Assembly (NCBI GenBank): GCA_013398015.1
Contig: VZRR01010414.1
Location: 62,001-126,000 of the forward strand
Origin: Oreocharis arfaki
Taxonomy: Eukaryota > Chordata > Aves > Passeriformes > Paramythiidae
Length of the DNA stretch: 64,000 nucleotides
Reading direction: 5' to 3'
Shown in pieces: positions 14,136 through 28,542 of the stretch. The notes under the pieces were generated by a model. The model was not told the origin of the DNA, made no database searches, and saw only the letters and a list, made by a program, of their open reading frames with translations. Each line of letters begins with the position of its first letter. Positions within the stretch are counted from its first letter, which is position 1. The translations under genes and the position numbers were made by a program.

Positions 14136-17100
14136 ACAGTGTTGCGTCCTCATGAAAAGGCTTGAGTGTCAGGGTGGTTTGACCCTTATGAGACGCTTTT
14201 CAGGACTTTTCAGTATGAAATTAACTTCTTTCGAAGCTTTGAGTGCTTTCAGGCTTCCTATGAACCTCTTCTCCTTTGCCAGCAACCAAAGGAACAAAAA
14301 AGGAAAGGACCAAACAAATTTGTTTGTTCTTGGACCCAGAAGATCTTCCCATGGTTCTCTCTGTTTAGCCATTTGTGATAACCTTCATGATTCAGCTGTG
14401 AGTAATACTCACATTGGTAAGTTCCCACTGTGCAGTGCTGCAGTATTGTTTCTGGAAATAAAACCCAAAACCATGCAATGCTGTAATGTGAGATACAATG
14501 CCATTGGTTCTCACTCATAGACCCCACAGGTGTTCCAGAATACCAATGGCATAAAAGCTTCAGCGTTATTCAGAGAAACCATAGGAAAAGAACCCAGCAC
14601 ATACTTTTCATCAACCATCCCTTTTTTGTTTGACTGTGTATTTATTTTAACTGTCAAATTACGATACTTGTCAAAACATATCGCCTTCTTTCTATCACCA
14701 TATGCCAAGATAAATCTTCACATTCTCACTTGAATGTCATGACTGCTTCAGCATTTTGCACTGAATATTTCTCAAGTGTAGAACAATCTTTGAAGTAATA
14801 CATTCCTTTACTAATAAAGTAACAAGAAACTAAGTATCTCTCATTATCATTAATTTCCACATCAGCTGTTCTGTGATATTATGGCTATGGCAGAAAATGG
14901 TCTCTTTGGCTATAATTAAATGCCGTAAATATATCTGTACCTGTCATAAATGGAAAGGACAAGATTTAAAGAGTGTAAGTGGGCAAAGTGCCACCTAATT
15001 AAATGGGCAGTTTCAGTCCTACTTTCAAAATATAGCCATATATGGAAGCCTCTGTCTAATTTCTTCTAATGAATATTTTAAAAATGTGATTTAAGTGAGA
15101 ACTGTTTCTCTTTTTTTCATTGGCTATAAATGCAAAGTGGGTGTCTAACCACTTCAACACTAAAAACCAATCTGTACCCTGTTAGTAGGTTTGCCAGAGC
15201 TCTTGGAGGACTACAAACAAGAAATTCCTAGTGAAAAGAACCCAAATAAATGCATTTTATCACCAAAATAGTTGGTGTGGAAAACTTACCTAAACGCCAA
15301 AATGTGTATTAAAAGCCCTCAAACTTCCTCAAGTTTGGAGACAGACAGGAGCTGTGTGGAAAGATAAAGCTTGCTGGAAGGTTTGGGGTTTTTTAATTAG
15401 CCAAACCCAAAGTAATTGGACAAAAATTAAAACTTGGTCAACAGTTCACAGATGTACTGTTAGCTTGGCCTGTGCTCTGGAGCCCACGACTGTGGTGTCA
15501 TTTGTTCCAGGTTTGGAAACCCCCCACTCAAATTGCCAACGGAGCAGGCAGCTGCCCTGCCTGCCTTGGAAATGCAGGAGATGAGGAGCGCTCAGCCTGG
15601 TTTCATGTCTCCATGTGATGGCAATCAACCTGTTCAGGAGTTTAAGAAATTAAAAATATAAACTGTTTCAGTTTCCATATCTCTTTTCTGGTGCCTTATT
15701 CTTTACCAAAAGAGAAATCACCCATATGCAGCATGGTCTTAAGATTATTTATATATATTTATATTAATATGATTATGATAAAATAGTGATTTTTTTTTTA
15801 ATAAATAGAATGGTTGCATCCTTTCACTTGACTCTTCATAGTGAAGGCAAACACTCCTTTAGAATAAAATACAGTAACGATGGAATTTCCTGCCTTCAGC
15901 TTTTCTGGCTCTCAAATGATGCCAAAAGTCTTGAAAGGTCGCTAGCTTGCATGCAATCCTACATTCCTGACCCTATTCAGAGACCATGCCGGCTGTTTCT
16001 ACTTTATAACAACTTTATATAGAATGTTTTGCTTCTAAGACAACTTTTAAAATTGTAAACCAGGCGTGACCACAGTCCATAAAACTTCTCAAAGTAAGGA
16101 AGATAATAGATTGAGGTGTCAAAAAAAAATACCTAATTACTTTAAAAGATAGCTGGAGCAAAGCAAAAGCCAATAGATAAAACTGATCTGAGCCAGTAAA
16201 AGAGCCCAGCAAAAAAGAGATGCAGAATAAACCCACAGAAGCTAAATCATTTTTATATCAAATCCATAGTCACACAGAATGTTTTTAAACAGCAGGACTA
16301 CAACTTCTTTGTGACAGCTGGAAGCTGAATAATAACTTCATGCAACTTTTTATCATATCTGCTTTACACTTCTTTCAAGTTTAGTTCCATTCTATATTCA
16401 CAATACAACCTCCCCCCACAATTCATTATGTGCAGGTTTGAGTAGGTAATGCTTCTAAAAGCTAAGATTATGTATTTTATCTACTTCTGGGTTTTGAAGA
16501 TAGCATAAAACAGGAGTTTGGAAGTAAAAAAGTGTAGTTTTTAAATCAGGATTTTTTCACTTTTTTTTGTCTTACTTTACAATTTTATATGCCATATTTT
16601 TAGTAGTAATAATAAGACAACATCAATTTCCAACAGCTCATGGGTATATTCACCCTGTAACTCCAGATTTAAAGAATCAGAAAAAGCACACAAGTTCAGC
16701 ACAACACCATAACAAGACATAGCAGCTTTGCAAAATGTTCTAATTTGGTCTTAAAATACTATCTAGCTATTTAAAATTCTAAAAGATTGTCATCTCATAT
16801 GTCTGAATCACATGAAAAACTAAATAAGCACAAGACTGATCCTCCCTTTACAGATTGTGGTTACACGCCCTCCCACTAGTCACAGATCAAATGCTTTATT
16901 TCACATATCCTAGGAATTTAATGCAAAATCACCCACTCCAAGTCTTGAGTGTCACTTTCTGGACATAGACCAGCAGCTCAAAGAATCTTCAATGTCCCTA
17001 CATTTCAAATCCTTGACCCTGAAAGACAAACTTGGAGGTAAAACCTGAAATCAGATAGCTTCTGAATTTTCCACAGCCCTGAGCAGTCCACTCATTCTGT

Positions 17101-19097
17101 AAATGAAGAATTAATGACTCCTTTCACCCAGAAATATTAGATATTTGAAAATGTTCAATCGTGGCTCAGGGTATTTTAGAAATTTACTCTGGCAATTCTC
17201 TCACAGCCTTACTAATAATTAACTTCCATTATAATACAAAGCCTCTCCATTTAAAAGCACAATGACCCACCACTGAAGGGTAATTTTCAGCCCAATGACC
17301 CTGTGATAGGTGAGGTACCACTGATTAACTTGACTTCCTTCACTTTTAAGATCCATTACAAAACAAGACGAAGGACTAGAAAACATGCAGTGATTTGGAG
17401 AACAAGACTGCAGTGACAAAAGCCTGGATGAGATGGTTGCTGTCTTTCTCTTCATGAAGCGACTACACTGAAACTCTAAGCAGTGTGATATAATCTCAAA
17501 ACTGCTTCCCTAAAAACCTCCATGAACTGTTACAAGATAGGAGTTTCTGGCTGGTTGTGCAATCCAGATGGAGGGAATAAGTTAAGGTAATACAGAAGTA
17601 GAAAGCATTGGGGAGGAATAAAAGGCAAAAGCCACAAAATCATGATTCAGAACTGCTTTTCAGTACTCTGCCTCCCATAATTAGAAACAACAAAAGTTGC
17701 ACTTTATCATGGTCTTTTAAAAGACCCGTTAATAAGCTTAATATTACATTAATGCATGGGTGATTTGCTGAATGGACATGGCAGCTCATTTATTTCAACA
17801 GGCCATGCACACAGTAAGTTTCCATTTAGGAATAGCTGAGAACCTTGTTTAGCAGGAAATAACATTCAAAAACAAGAATAAACCCACTCTATTCTTTATT
17901 TTCTACTAGAAATTATTTGAATGGTTCCAAGTGAGTTAATTTAACAACGTCTGAAGATTGAAAATCTGGTTTCCAAAGTTATTCAATTATAACACAAAAT
18001 GGCTCATATCACTTTTTATATACAACTGTATAAGGGATACATCAAAGAGAATGCCTTACAATTACTGTGATAGTCAGAAATAAACAAGTATGAAAACAAT
18101 TATTTCCCTCTAGAGTGGATAACACTTCCAGTTTAGCAGTCATGAGCAAAGTAATTTGTGAAGTTTATTAAGATTATGCTTTTACAGGCTTTAATTTATT
18201 GAGACAAAGCCTCATTTATGCAAAAACATTAGGACATACTACTGACTCATTTTATATCAAATATTCTTCCTGGAATAAATTTTTCACATAATTACTTCAA
18301 ATAAATGAGGTGTTTACAGTCAATGAACTGACTCCCTTTAATCTGTTTCTGAAATAATACATACTTATGGAAAAATAGCATAAGTTTTTTCAAACTACAA
18401 ATTAACTTTATAGAGAAACAGATGAAGTGCCTTCCTAAAGAAATCCTTTTACTTGGCTGAATGCATCCCTATCTAATGCAAACAATTCCTGTTCTAATTG
18501 TGCACTGACTAGGCCTCAAATTGCTAGTTCATTTCTCAGATTCTTGTACAGAGAACAGGTATTATCACATCAGATTGCCAAACTGTTGAGAAGCTGGATT
18601 TTCTTAATACATTTTCAGTGTCTTGTACCAGACCTACTGAGAATAACAGTGAAGTATTCAAATCCACATCTAAATGAAAGACACTCCACAGAATCCAGTG
18701 AATGTTAGTGCAAGCTGCAACTTCTATGTATCTGCTCCCCATTATTTAAATTAGAGGAATCTTAAATAAATCTTGCAGTGTAGATACAAGAACAAAGCTC
18801 TCTTTGCAGTCTACTCATCCCTGATGAGATCCATTTGTCAGTGGCTGATGAAGCTGCAGACCCCTGTGATTAACTGACTCCATGGTTCCTGAGTCAGGCT
18901 GGATAATCTCATCGTGTCTATGCACTGTGTAATGCACAGCATCAAAACAGCAATAATGGGAGCAGAGGAGTATCAAAAAAGTTACTAGTGGGCCACTGCC
19001 TCAATGCTTTAACAATAAGGTGCTTTACCCTCAAAATGGCATTTTAAGCATATTGCTCAAAGTAGTCTCCAGCATTCAGTCATTTCCAGAAAAAAAA
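14136..19097. other. Intergenic AT-rich sequence
   Basis: Nothing recognisable. Long AT-rich stretches with no motif-bearing frame. Confidence 0.65.
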
Positions 19098-19440
19098 AAG
19101 GAATTCTTTATATTCCTGCTTCAGTTTGTACCCATTGTCTCTTGCCCTGTCACTAGACACCGCTGAAAAGGGTCTGCTCCATTTCCTATGCACCCTCCCT
19201 TGAGATATTTTCATATACTCAAGAAAACCCCCTGAGCTGTCTCTGCACCAGGGTTAACAGTCCCAGCTCTCTCAGCCTTTCTGCGCATGTGAGGTGCTCT
19301 CATCCCTTAATGACCTTATCAGTCCTTTGCTAGTAACCTAAAAAGTGAGTCTTCCTCCTTGGGAATAGACTGGGCCCCTACCTGAGCTGAAATTTGGCAG
19401 CAGTGACCTCCCTTAACAGGCAGCCCAGTATAGAACAGGC
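19098..19440 (-). mobile_element. Old CR1 LINE fragment, antisense
   Basis: The plus strand reads like the complement of the CR1 ORF2 end: CCCATTGTCTCTTGCCCTGTCACT, then GCACCCTCCCTTGAG, then CCCAGCTCTCTCAGCCTTTC, and a TCCTTTGCTAG segment. It has many substitutions and small gaps relative to the CR1 pattern I recall, so it is an old copy. The right boundary is vague beyond about 19345. Confidence 0.75.
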
Positions 19441-22400
19441 TGGTCTCTCACAGCTGTGAGAAATTCTTATCATCCGAAGGTTTCTAAAGGCAAAAGGAGT
19501 GAAAATGTCCCATTGAATTCAACTGGTAGGACTCTGCTAAACTTCAGTAACTCCATAAGCCAAAGCCCTTTCTGTGCCTACTGCCTGTCTCTGATGGCAG
19601 ATGTGCCCATAATACACTCCACCCTGGAGGACTTTGTGCATTTTTATGTTAATCCAGTAATGGTAACCTGGTTTACATAAAGTCTACCAGTGCTGTTCTA
19701 AAGCTCTGCAGAACCATTCCCAAGAGTTTGGTTGTTTTGGGTTCTGGCTGCTGTTTCTTTTTTTTGTTGTTGTTCCTTAAGACTCAAATAAATTCATTTT
19801 ACTAGGGATGAGAAGACGGGAAAGAAAGACGGGAAACAGAAGTGTCTCAAACTCTCTGGGAATACAGTAAATTCAGTGCTTGGAAGATTAATGGAAATAA
19901 CTCCAATACTGTTGCTTCTATTCTACTACTACTGACTCACATTGCAACTTTTTAACAGAATATTTACTGACTCTTCTCAAGCTAATACTGGAAATGTATA
20001 CGTTACTCTCTTTGGAAGCCAATATTCAAGAATTTAATCTTTCTTCTCCTCAGGAGGACAAATCTCTTCTTGGGGTAAAAACCAGCTGTGCTGGAAGCAC
20101 AGACCTGGGAGTTCATCACTGTGGAGATAAATCTTCCTTTCCTAATTCACCCATGCATGCACACACACGTGCACCGTGGGAGGGGTATTCCTCCAGATAT
20201 ATCACATCAGGAGCAAAAATGATTGCCAGAGTGCCTCCACTTCCCAGTGGAAGGAAATTTACCAAAAATATTATTTAGGAGAACATTCTGTAAGAGTTGA
20301 TTAGAGAAACGTTATAACTTTTTCCAAAGATATAAAATGACTTTTTTTTTTCCTTAATAAGTAATGACATAAACTAGTAAACTCTTCAGATCATAAGGGT
20401 GAATTTGGATTTTTTCTCTTATTCCTAACTTGGAAATCCATGCAGGTTTCTGCCCATTCTGAGATATTATTTGATACAATAAACTGAACCAATACTTCAT
20501 TGAGAAGAAACACAGGTACCAATACGTAAGATATTCAAAATTTGTATGTTCAAACCCAATCTTCAGCAAGCTCAGAACATATAATAACTTTGAAAATCTG
20601 TTTTTAAACCTAAGAAACAATAACATTTCAAAATGTTACGCAATTTTAGTACAGTACAGGGAAATTTGCAGTACAGGCAGTGTATCACATAATAAATTAC
20701 AATATTTAAAGGACAGGAATTAGTTTTATTAAAAAATGTAGCCTTGATCTCTTTCTCCTGTGTGAGACCTAATTTTCCTGAATAGCTGATCAGTTATTAT
20801 CCACGTCCTTTCTTATTGAGCCCAAATAATGATCATGTAAAGATAATGAGAGATTGTTAATGTATTTTTGTTGGTATATTGGTTAATTTAAAAAATTCTC
20901 AGCGAGGGTGAACAAAGATGTGCTGGTCCAGCAGGTGGTAAAGATCAAAAATGAAGTAAATCAAAGAGGATGTGCAATAGTTGCAGGCGCTATTATAGCA
21001 ACTCGCTATGATGTGATAGCTGAGGGTTTAACTATCAGTTTCATTAGACATTACTATTCCTTGGTGTAGGCAACTTTGAAGTGAAAACTCCCTTGATGTA
21101 CAGCCTTAGAAATAGGAGTTCTCAGCTAAAAGAAAACACCTCCTCCCCAATGACAATCCCATGGTTTTGGTTATATTTCTTCATTTAAAAGATGCAGTTC
21201 AAAAAAAGAAATTTTCATAGCTTATCATTAGTGTTCTTGTTTCGAACAAGTCGGCAAAAATCTTCATTTCTTCCCTCTGTTCACCATCATGTGCAGAAGG
21301 CTCTTCACAGGCCACTGTTTTCAGTAAGGGACATCCTTTATTACAGACAGAAAGTAGAGCATTTTTTTCCACCAATCTTGCTGAGTGCTTGTATTCCTTG
21401 CATTCCTTTTACATAAGTTACACACCTAAAATTCACTACCAGTTAAAACACTGCCATGGACATGATAGGACTGTACCTCTTAGAGCAAGCAATTATATTT
21501 GGTGATTCCCACCTTCTGTTACTAGAGAGGAAATATGCAACTTTTCTTTTTCTACCATGCGAGCTCAAGGAACTGAATCCAGGAGCCCAGTCCCCCCTGC
21601 AGGCACCTGGGAGGCAGCACAAATTAAGATTCTGTTCTGAATCATCCCCTGGAGAAGCTCCTCTGTATGCAGCAACAGTAGAGTGCACTTTGATTAAGCA
21701 GGTAATACAGTCATTATTCGCTCACAAAGGTATGGAAATAACTTCCACTGCCTGAAATGTGGAAGTGGAGGCATTTACAGCGCTCACCATGGTCTTTGTC
21801 TTGGGGGACAAACCACATATCCCCCATGGCACACCAGGAACACATCAGGGGCCAGAGGAGAAGACATCCCAGAGCATGCCAGCCTCTCCTGTGGTTCATC
21901 ACAAAAATGTTCACCCCTGGGGTGCCATGGCTGCTGAGCTGCCCGGTGCAGAGAGGAAAATCAGTCCTACTGCTCTGTGCCTTGCCACTAAGAGCAGGCA
22001 GGATGGGAGAGAGGCAGAACAGCTCCTTGCCAGGAGCCAGCTCGAGAGCATGGCTGGGATTCAGCTGCTCAAAGACAGGAAACAACTTATTCCTCACTGA
22101 TATGAAATGTTAAATCAGAAAAGTACTAGGATTTCTTTGTTCTTCCCAGGATAATAGAATTACCCAGAAAACTCAGAGCAGTTTCTAAAATTGCATTTCA
22201 GTCCTGTGTAATCTTAAGATTAATTAACTTCTGTGTTCCTTCATTCTTCCTCTGTGTATAATACTGGTTTATTGACATGTATATTTGGGGGCGTGAGGGA
22301 GAAATCCTCAGAAGTTCAATATCTTTTGCAGCAGAGCAGGAAAAGTGAAGGAGAGGTCATACAGTAATTCAGTGCAAGGGAGTCACAAACTAATATCTTT

Positions 22401-23584
22401 TCCATACACGTTCCCAGAACTCTGCTTAAATGACTGCTGCACATATAAGGAAAGCAAACCCAAATGAATGTCAACCAGATATTGCCTTTTCCTTCACCTC
22501 ATCTTCATAAACACAGGCAAATCATTTCTAATGAAACTTGCCCTTTCTCAACTGAAAAATTAATCTGCAAGCAAAATTAAGACCTCTTTTCCCGTATCCT
22601 TCCCACCCAGAAAATATTAACAATTCTGGTTCAAATACAAATGGCTCAGTTGAAGCTCAGAACATTTTTCCTTTCCCAACGTGTACATTTACAGCTCTCC
22701 ATCAATGCCACTACTTAGATGTTTGATGTGTTCCTGTAGTTAATTTCAATGTGTAGAACTTTTTTTTAACTGTTCATTCTTCTATGCTACAGTTTCCATT
22801 TCTCAACAGAGATTTATTTTTCTTTACAGTTACCACAGTATTTCTACCTTATTGTTTTGCACCCGCCAATTTCCATCACCTGTGAGGAAGAAATCAAGAA
22901 ACGATGAATGTACACTAAAAATACCACTGAAACCAGTGGAAACCATAAATCATGTTTTTGTTTGATTTCTCAATTCACCGTATTTTGTGACTACATGGAA
23001 TTAAGTGCCATACCTGTATACTGAGGTTTTATTTATGCCCAAAATTCACATGGCTAAGATGGGTAACTACATGTAGTGTTTAAACAACTTTTATCAGATC
23101 AAGCTTTTTGTCTCCTGTTTCCTATGTTAGTTTTATTAACTTAGGATATTTCCACCAGCAACCACAGAGGTTTTGCTGAAAATATTAAAAAAAAAAACCA
23201 AAACAAAACACCAAACACAAGGAAAGGCATACATAAAAATATGGTGGAGAATATGCAGAATGGATTTAAATATCTTTAAGCATTTCTGCATCTCACATTT
23301 TGAACAGGAATATAAAACAAACATATTCCATCCTAGTCTATATATACACATTAAAGTATTGCAAATCTGCAGCCAGTGAAGTGCTGTGACCTGCACTGGC
23401 AAATGTCCAACCCCACTGCCTTTGCAAACTTCATTAGCCATCAGTGTCACACCAGAATTTCACCCCAACCAGTGCTCAGCCATGCACACAAATCATGGCC
23501 CATGTTCTAGTCAGATGCTAAGGTGGCACCATGCTCTGCAAGTCTCATTGAAATGAGAGGCCTGCGTGTTCCTGTGGAGTTAAA
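19441..23584. other. Intergenic sequence with a GC-richer patch
   Basis: The part at about 21,560-22,090 is GC-richer and is open in three frames (for example 118 codons + and 127 codons -). None shows a family motif, so it is not called a gene. The rest is AT-rich and featureless to the eye. Confidence 0.6.
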
Positions 23585-23743
23585 AATATCAGAGTATACT
23601 CTCTAAACACACAAAACCAAGAGGAGAGGAGTTATTTGACTGCAAGGGACAAAGCCATAATGAAATACTTTCTTCTGGGCATACCAAAGTCTTTCATTAA
23701 AAAAAAAAAATCAAAAACATGGTTTTACACAAAATTGCATTAG
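23585..23743 (+). repeat. Diverged direct repeat, copy 1
   Basis: Matches copy 2 (24634-24794) on the same strand. A shared block such as CATAATGAAATA, then TTTCTTCTGGG, stands out; roughly 80% identity by eye over about 110 ungapped bases from 23589. It is either an unrecognised interspersed repeat or an old local duplication. Confidence 0.75.
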
Positions 23744-24633
23744 ACAATTGTCTGTTGGCAAAGATGCTCACAGACTGCCAATGTGTTGGCACCTTTGCCA
23801 ACTCCAGTCCTTACAGTGTCTTTCAGTCACAACCTCCTTGATTTAAATGTAAGTGCTGCTGACCTTCAGGATTATGTAAAACCACATTGTTTATCTTCTC
23901 TGCATGCCAGGATATGTCCAGTGTTAGAAGGGATTTTTTTCGTTCCTCAATCTGTGAAATAACTCTCCAAATTGTACAGAGCTCCATTTATTTGGCAATT
24001 ATGTGGCTGGGGGGAGGAGATGTGGGAAAATATCCTTTGAGAGCTACAGAGGGTTAAAAGTAGGGAAGAATTGAAGAACAACCATACGTGTCATGGAAAA
24101 TCAACACATTCCATTAATCCAAGGCTCTAGCTATATCCTAGATGTGCTTCTATCTCATTTCTAACAGATAATTTCCAAGTGATCATAGTTGTCATCTTGT
24201 ACACTTGTACTGGCAGCAATCCCCTTAATGCACAGTTAACCACAGATGGCAGGACTCCAGCTTCAGATGCAAGATTTTGAGCTATAACATATAAATAAAC
24301 CTTCAAGTACCCTAAAGCAGAGCTGTGAAAACTTGTTAGTGCTACTTCATGTATTTAGCTTGAAAGGCAATGCCATTCTAAATAAGGATGCAGGGAAGGA
24401 CAACATGATCATACATTGAAGCAACAAGTCTTTCTGCACATGATTTAACTCCATGTTTAATCACAGTGACACCAACCTCAACTTTCTCATCATCCATCAG
24501 TAAAAAGATTATGATTCATATATACAAAAATAAAGTTTTCAGATAAAATACTTGCAGTTTTTTCTTTTTAAGAACATTTCTTATCAAAAACAATCACTCA
24601 GTGACTCCAAAACCAATAGAAAAAAATGAAATA

Positions 24634-24794
24634 AAAATCAGAGTACACTATCTAAATAGAAAAAACCTAGATCAGATAAGCTATTTAACAGCAAAGGAAA
24701 AGGCAATAATGAAATATTTTCTTCTGGGAATATCAAACCCTTCCACTTAAATAAAAGATCCAAAACATTGTCCTTTTACATGAAATTCATTTAG
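24634..24794 (+). repeat. Diverged direct repeat, copy 2
   Basis: Partner of the copy at 23585-23743, offset about 1,049 bp. The similarity runs from the TCAGAGTA start to an ATTxxATTTAG-like end and fades outside on both sides. Confidence 0.75.
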
Positions 24795-25129
24795 GCTCCT
24801 TTATAGGGCTCCCTTTAGAACCCTGAAGATAAGAAGATTTCCATCTGCTCTTATTGTTGTGTTACTTAAAATCTGCATTTCATTTTTCATTAGAAAACAA
24901 CATCACAAATTAGGACAAAACATGCTTATGTTAAGGATTTTGTGGTTATGATTCACAGTAAGGAAAAGAGTCAACCAGCTCCCTGCTTAAGAGGCACATT
25001 AGTTACAAGCAAAGCAAGAGCAGTGGACAAGGAACTGAGTTTGCAAACGTTACCAGGAAATATTTGACACTGATTGAAACTCAAGGGAAAGAAGCAAATG
25101 AGCAGGCAGGGAAACAAGGACCAGTCAAG

Positions 25130-25438
25130 TGATGGCAGGCAAGCAAAGTCACAAGTGGCTGGACAATGGGAAATGTTGCATTCGTTTTTAAAAGGGGAGA
25201 AAGGAGGACCCTGGGAACCTCTGACCTGCCAGCCTCACCTGTGAGGGGGGTTGGCCCTGGCACAGGGTGCCCAGAGAAGCTGTGGCTGCCCAATCCCTGG
25301 AAGTGTCCAAGGCCAGGCTGGATGGGGCTTGGAGAAAGGCTCCTTGGAGAGGAAGGTGTCCCTGCCCATGGCATGAGGTTGGAACTGGATGATCTTCAAG
25401 GTCCCTTGCAACTCAAGCCTTTCTATGATTCTATGATT
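25130..25438 (+). mobile_element. CR1 LINE with large internal deletion
   Basis: The left part (25130 to about 25240) resembles the start of the CR1 reverse-transcriptase region: a frame-shifted version of the GNxxxxFKKGRxxDPGN...PVSLT stretch is visible. The right part (about 25250-25438) is the CR1 3' end, with the segment GGTGTCCCTGCCCATGGCA, then GGAACTGGATGATCTTCAAG and a terminal TTCTATGATTCTATGATT. The roughly 1.5 kb expected between them is missing, judged from the CR1 layout I remember. It is non-coding. Confidence 0.88.
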
Positions 25439-28400
25439 ATGTATTGTGACCCTTTATCAATTTTTAAAATGAATGTATCAGAACAACATTTCAAACGAAA
25501 TTACGAACAACAAAACCAAGCTGTGTGAGCATATAGAAGTGAAAGTTCTATACAACATAAATTCACCAAATCACTTGGAGGGTTCTCCCTTCTACCCGCT
25601 CTCACCAGTACCACCTTGGTGTCAAGCAGAGGTTTAGTAAGGAGATTTCCTTACAATTAAAAAGGAAGAAATTAAGTTGTTGTTTTTTTTTTTTCAAAAG
25701 AGTGTTGAGCACTAACATCAGCAGAGAGAGCTGCTAGAGAGACATTTATATCCCGGTATAAAGGCTTACTTAAGAACTCCAATATCCAGGTTACAAGAAT
25801 ACTACGTCAGCTGCACAAAAATCTGTGAGATTTGTACTCCAAACAATTTTCCAAGTGTCATATACCTGGTCTTGCATGTTCAACAATAAGTGGCAGCAAT
25901 GTGTAAAAATTCAGGACAAACAGGGAATTTGGTTAGAAGACTTTGCTCTCAGAATTAGAAAACTCAAGGTGTGCACTTAATAGCATGAATAAAATACAGA
26001 ATTTACAACTTCTTAAAGTATTTTCTTAAAATATGAGAGGCAATTAGTTCATTCTCATTCTCATTGTCATGGAGCCTTTCCACACTCTTATTCAGTAAAG
26101 AGTATCTTAAAAATGGCCTACCCTGCAGGCAGTCATTATCTTCTGACTGTCTCTTTTGCACTTGTGGTTAATTCTTCTGGATTGAGAATGTACCAGTTAC
26201 ACTGCTGCTAATTTATTCTTCCTGTTTTTTTGGATCATAGATCAGCATCACTGATGCCCTGCCAGGCAGCAGAAGAGCAACAATATCTGGCAACTAAAGA
26301 GATTTAAAATAATTGGTGGCGATATACCAGCTCCAAAATGACTGAAGGTCTGGCTCCTGTTCAGTTGTCAAATGAAATGTTATCTTAATTATAGGGTCTA
26401 GGTTTTTCTCTGAGCATAGTAGGTTTTTCTCTCCTTTTTCTGTACAGCTACTGAATCCCAACTGTTACAGGATTACCTTTTCATGTCTTAATACTCCAGT
26501 CAACACAGTCACAGGGAAGCTGCCACTTGAGAAAAAGAAATACAGAAAGGATGATTTCCAGAGGTAAACATAATGAGCTCCAACTATGCAAGTAATACAG
26601 AGAATGCTCCCATGAACTGAGAATATTGGTGTTCTCCTCTCTGTGCATCATTTCATTTTATATAATTGCCAAATTTGTTAATTAAAGTCAGTCCTTAACA
26701 AAAAAAAAAAAATAGTAAAAATTGTATGTTGTAGTGTTTCATGGCTAAAATAAGGCAATGTACTGATCCAGGTATTTCGTTCCAGTTTCCCCTGCCACCA
26801 GTTTTGTCTCACTGCCACCTTTCTGGTGCCTACAGGCGCACTCAAGACTCCCACCATGTGCGTATCAGAATCAGAGTAGATGGAAGGGAGGAATTTTCGA
26901 AGTGGTGATACATTCATGGGAGGATTTCAATCACAGACCTTCTGTGCTGACTTTCACATATTTTTCTGCAGCTTAAACTGCAAGGATTTCGTAAAGGAAA
27001 TGTATGCCATTCACTCAGCTTTGTTTCCTCTATGAAAAATCCTGCTTCCCATTACCAGGACTAGAGAGCTGTGGGGTTTCAGACACTTTTAGTGTTTATC
27101 TTTAGTCAGTCTGAAGATTTGGCATACTTCTCAAGATGGAATATCTCCCACAGCAGAAACTCAAAACCATTATTACCAGGGGAAACACATTGCTACATGC
27201 AAATTATTTCAGTCTAACTTGTGTTAACATCATAAAAACGCCTGTACGATTAAGCTCTTCTGTGTTTCATAATGCAATTTTGTTTGGGACAGAATGAGAG
27301 AATGTGGGCAAGATGGACTGAAATTGGCAAATCAGACTTCTCAATACAGAAGGGTTAAAGAGAGCTCCAGTCTCAACAAGTTAGTCAAAATCATTAATGA
27401 AAGTAGTAATAAAAAATACATTCTGTTATTTTATGCCATAAATCCTGGATACTCACCAGAACTAAAAATCCTGAAGTACTACCAAACCAACTTTGTGCAG
27501 ATTGAGACCTAAACAACTTTAGTTTCTGCTCAAAAATTGAAAAAGTACAAGAAAAAAAAGATTCTCTGAGACCAAAGAGAACCTCTGTAATTGCATTATT
27601 GAATCAACAGCATAATATAAACAAAAGAGATTTATAGATGAACCATAAAATCTGCTTTAGAAATGTCACCTTGATCTAAAGATTTCAGGTGATACAGAAC
27701 TTTGGTAAATTGTTCATAAAGTTGCTGTTAAAATTTGGTCCCTATTTCCTACTTGAATTTGTCCAGACATTGAATCTTTTACTGCTTTTATCTGCTAGAT
27801 TAAAGAATCCCAAAAGGACTTTCTTGATTTGAGAAAATTAGGAGTAGCTGGAAGATGATGATTAGAATACATCAACTCAGCTTTCTTTTGGAGCAGAACA
27901 CATAGTGTGTAACTGCAAAAATATTTATCCTTCCTTTGGAATGACAATTAATTTGACCAGCACAAGAGACAAATTGTCAGTGATTCCCTACAGAGCAGCA
28001 CTAATCCCTTAACTGATAATGAATGATCTAAACCCCTGTGCCACGGAAAATCTGAGTTATAACTTCTCCCCTAATGCCCACATTGCACCATTTGGGAGAT
28101 CCACATCTTCTCTTCATGATCCACTTCTTTCTAGCAGACTTTGTGACATGATTATTTCTTGGCTCTGTACCCATGAAAGGCAAAACACTCATCTTATTCA
28201 GGGTTACAGCAAGCACATCTGTGATAAACATCAGTCTGGGAGAGTTCACAAAAACTAGAGCAAAAACAACAGAAAAGGAAAATTAACAGTGAGGAAAAGA
28301 AGAAGTAGTAATAAAATTAGTTCCTTGTACACTGCTGGTCTTCCCATGTACTTCATTTAAATGCCATTTCTCTTGGCCTTCCCACATCTCAGAAAAGCAC

Positions 28401-28506
28401 ACCTAAGACTTGAATTTTATAAAAATCATACTTTTTTGATTAAAAGAGCTACAATTTCAAGAGAGGATGACTTTTCCCTCATCTTAAAGCCTCTGACATA
28501 CTATTA

Positions 28507-28542
<36 letters not shown>

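Noticed and set aside
21714..22113. Overlapping frames of 113-127 codons on both strands
   Set aside because: Explained by fewer stops in GC-richer DNA; no motif in any of the three. Kept only as a finding.
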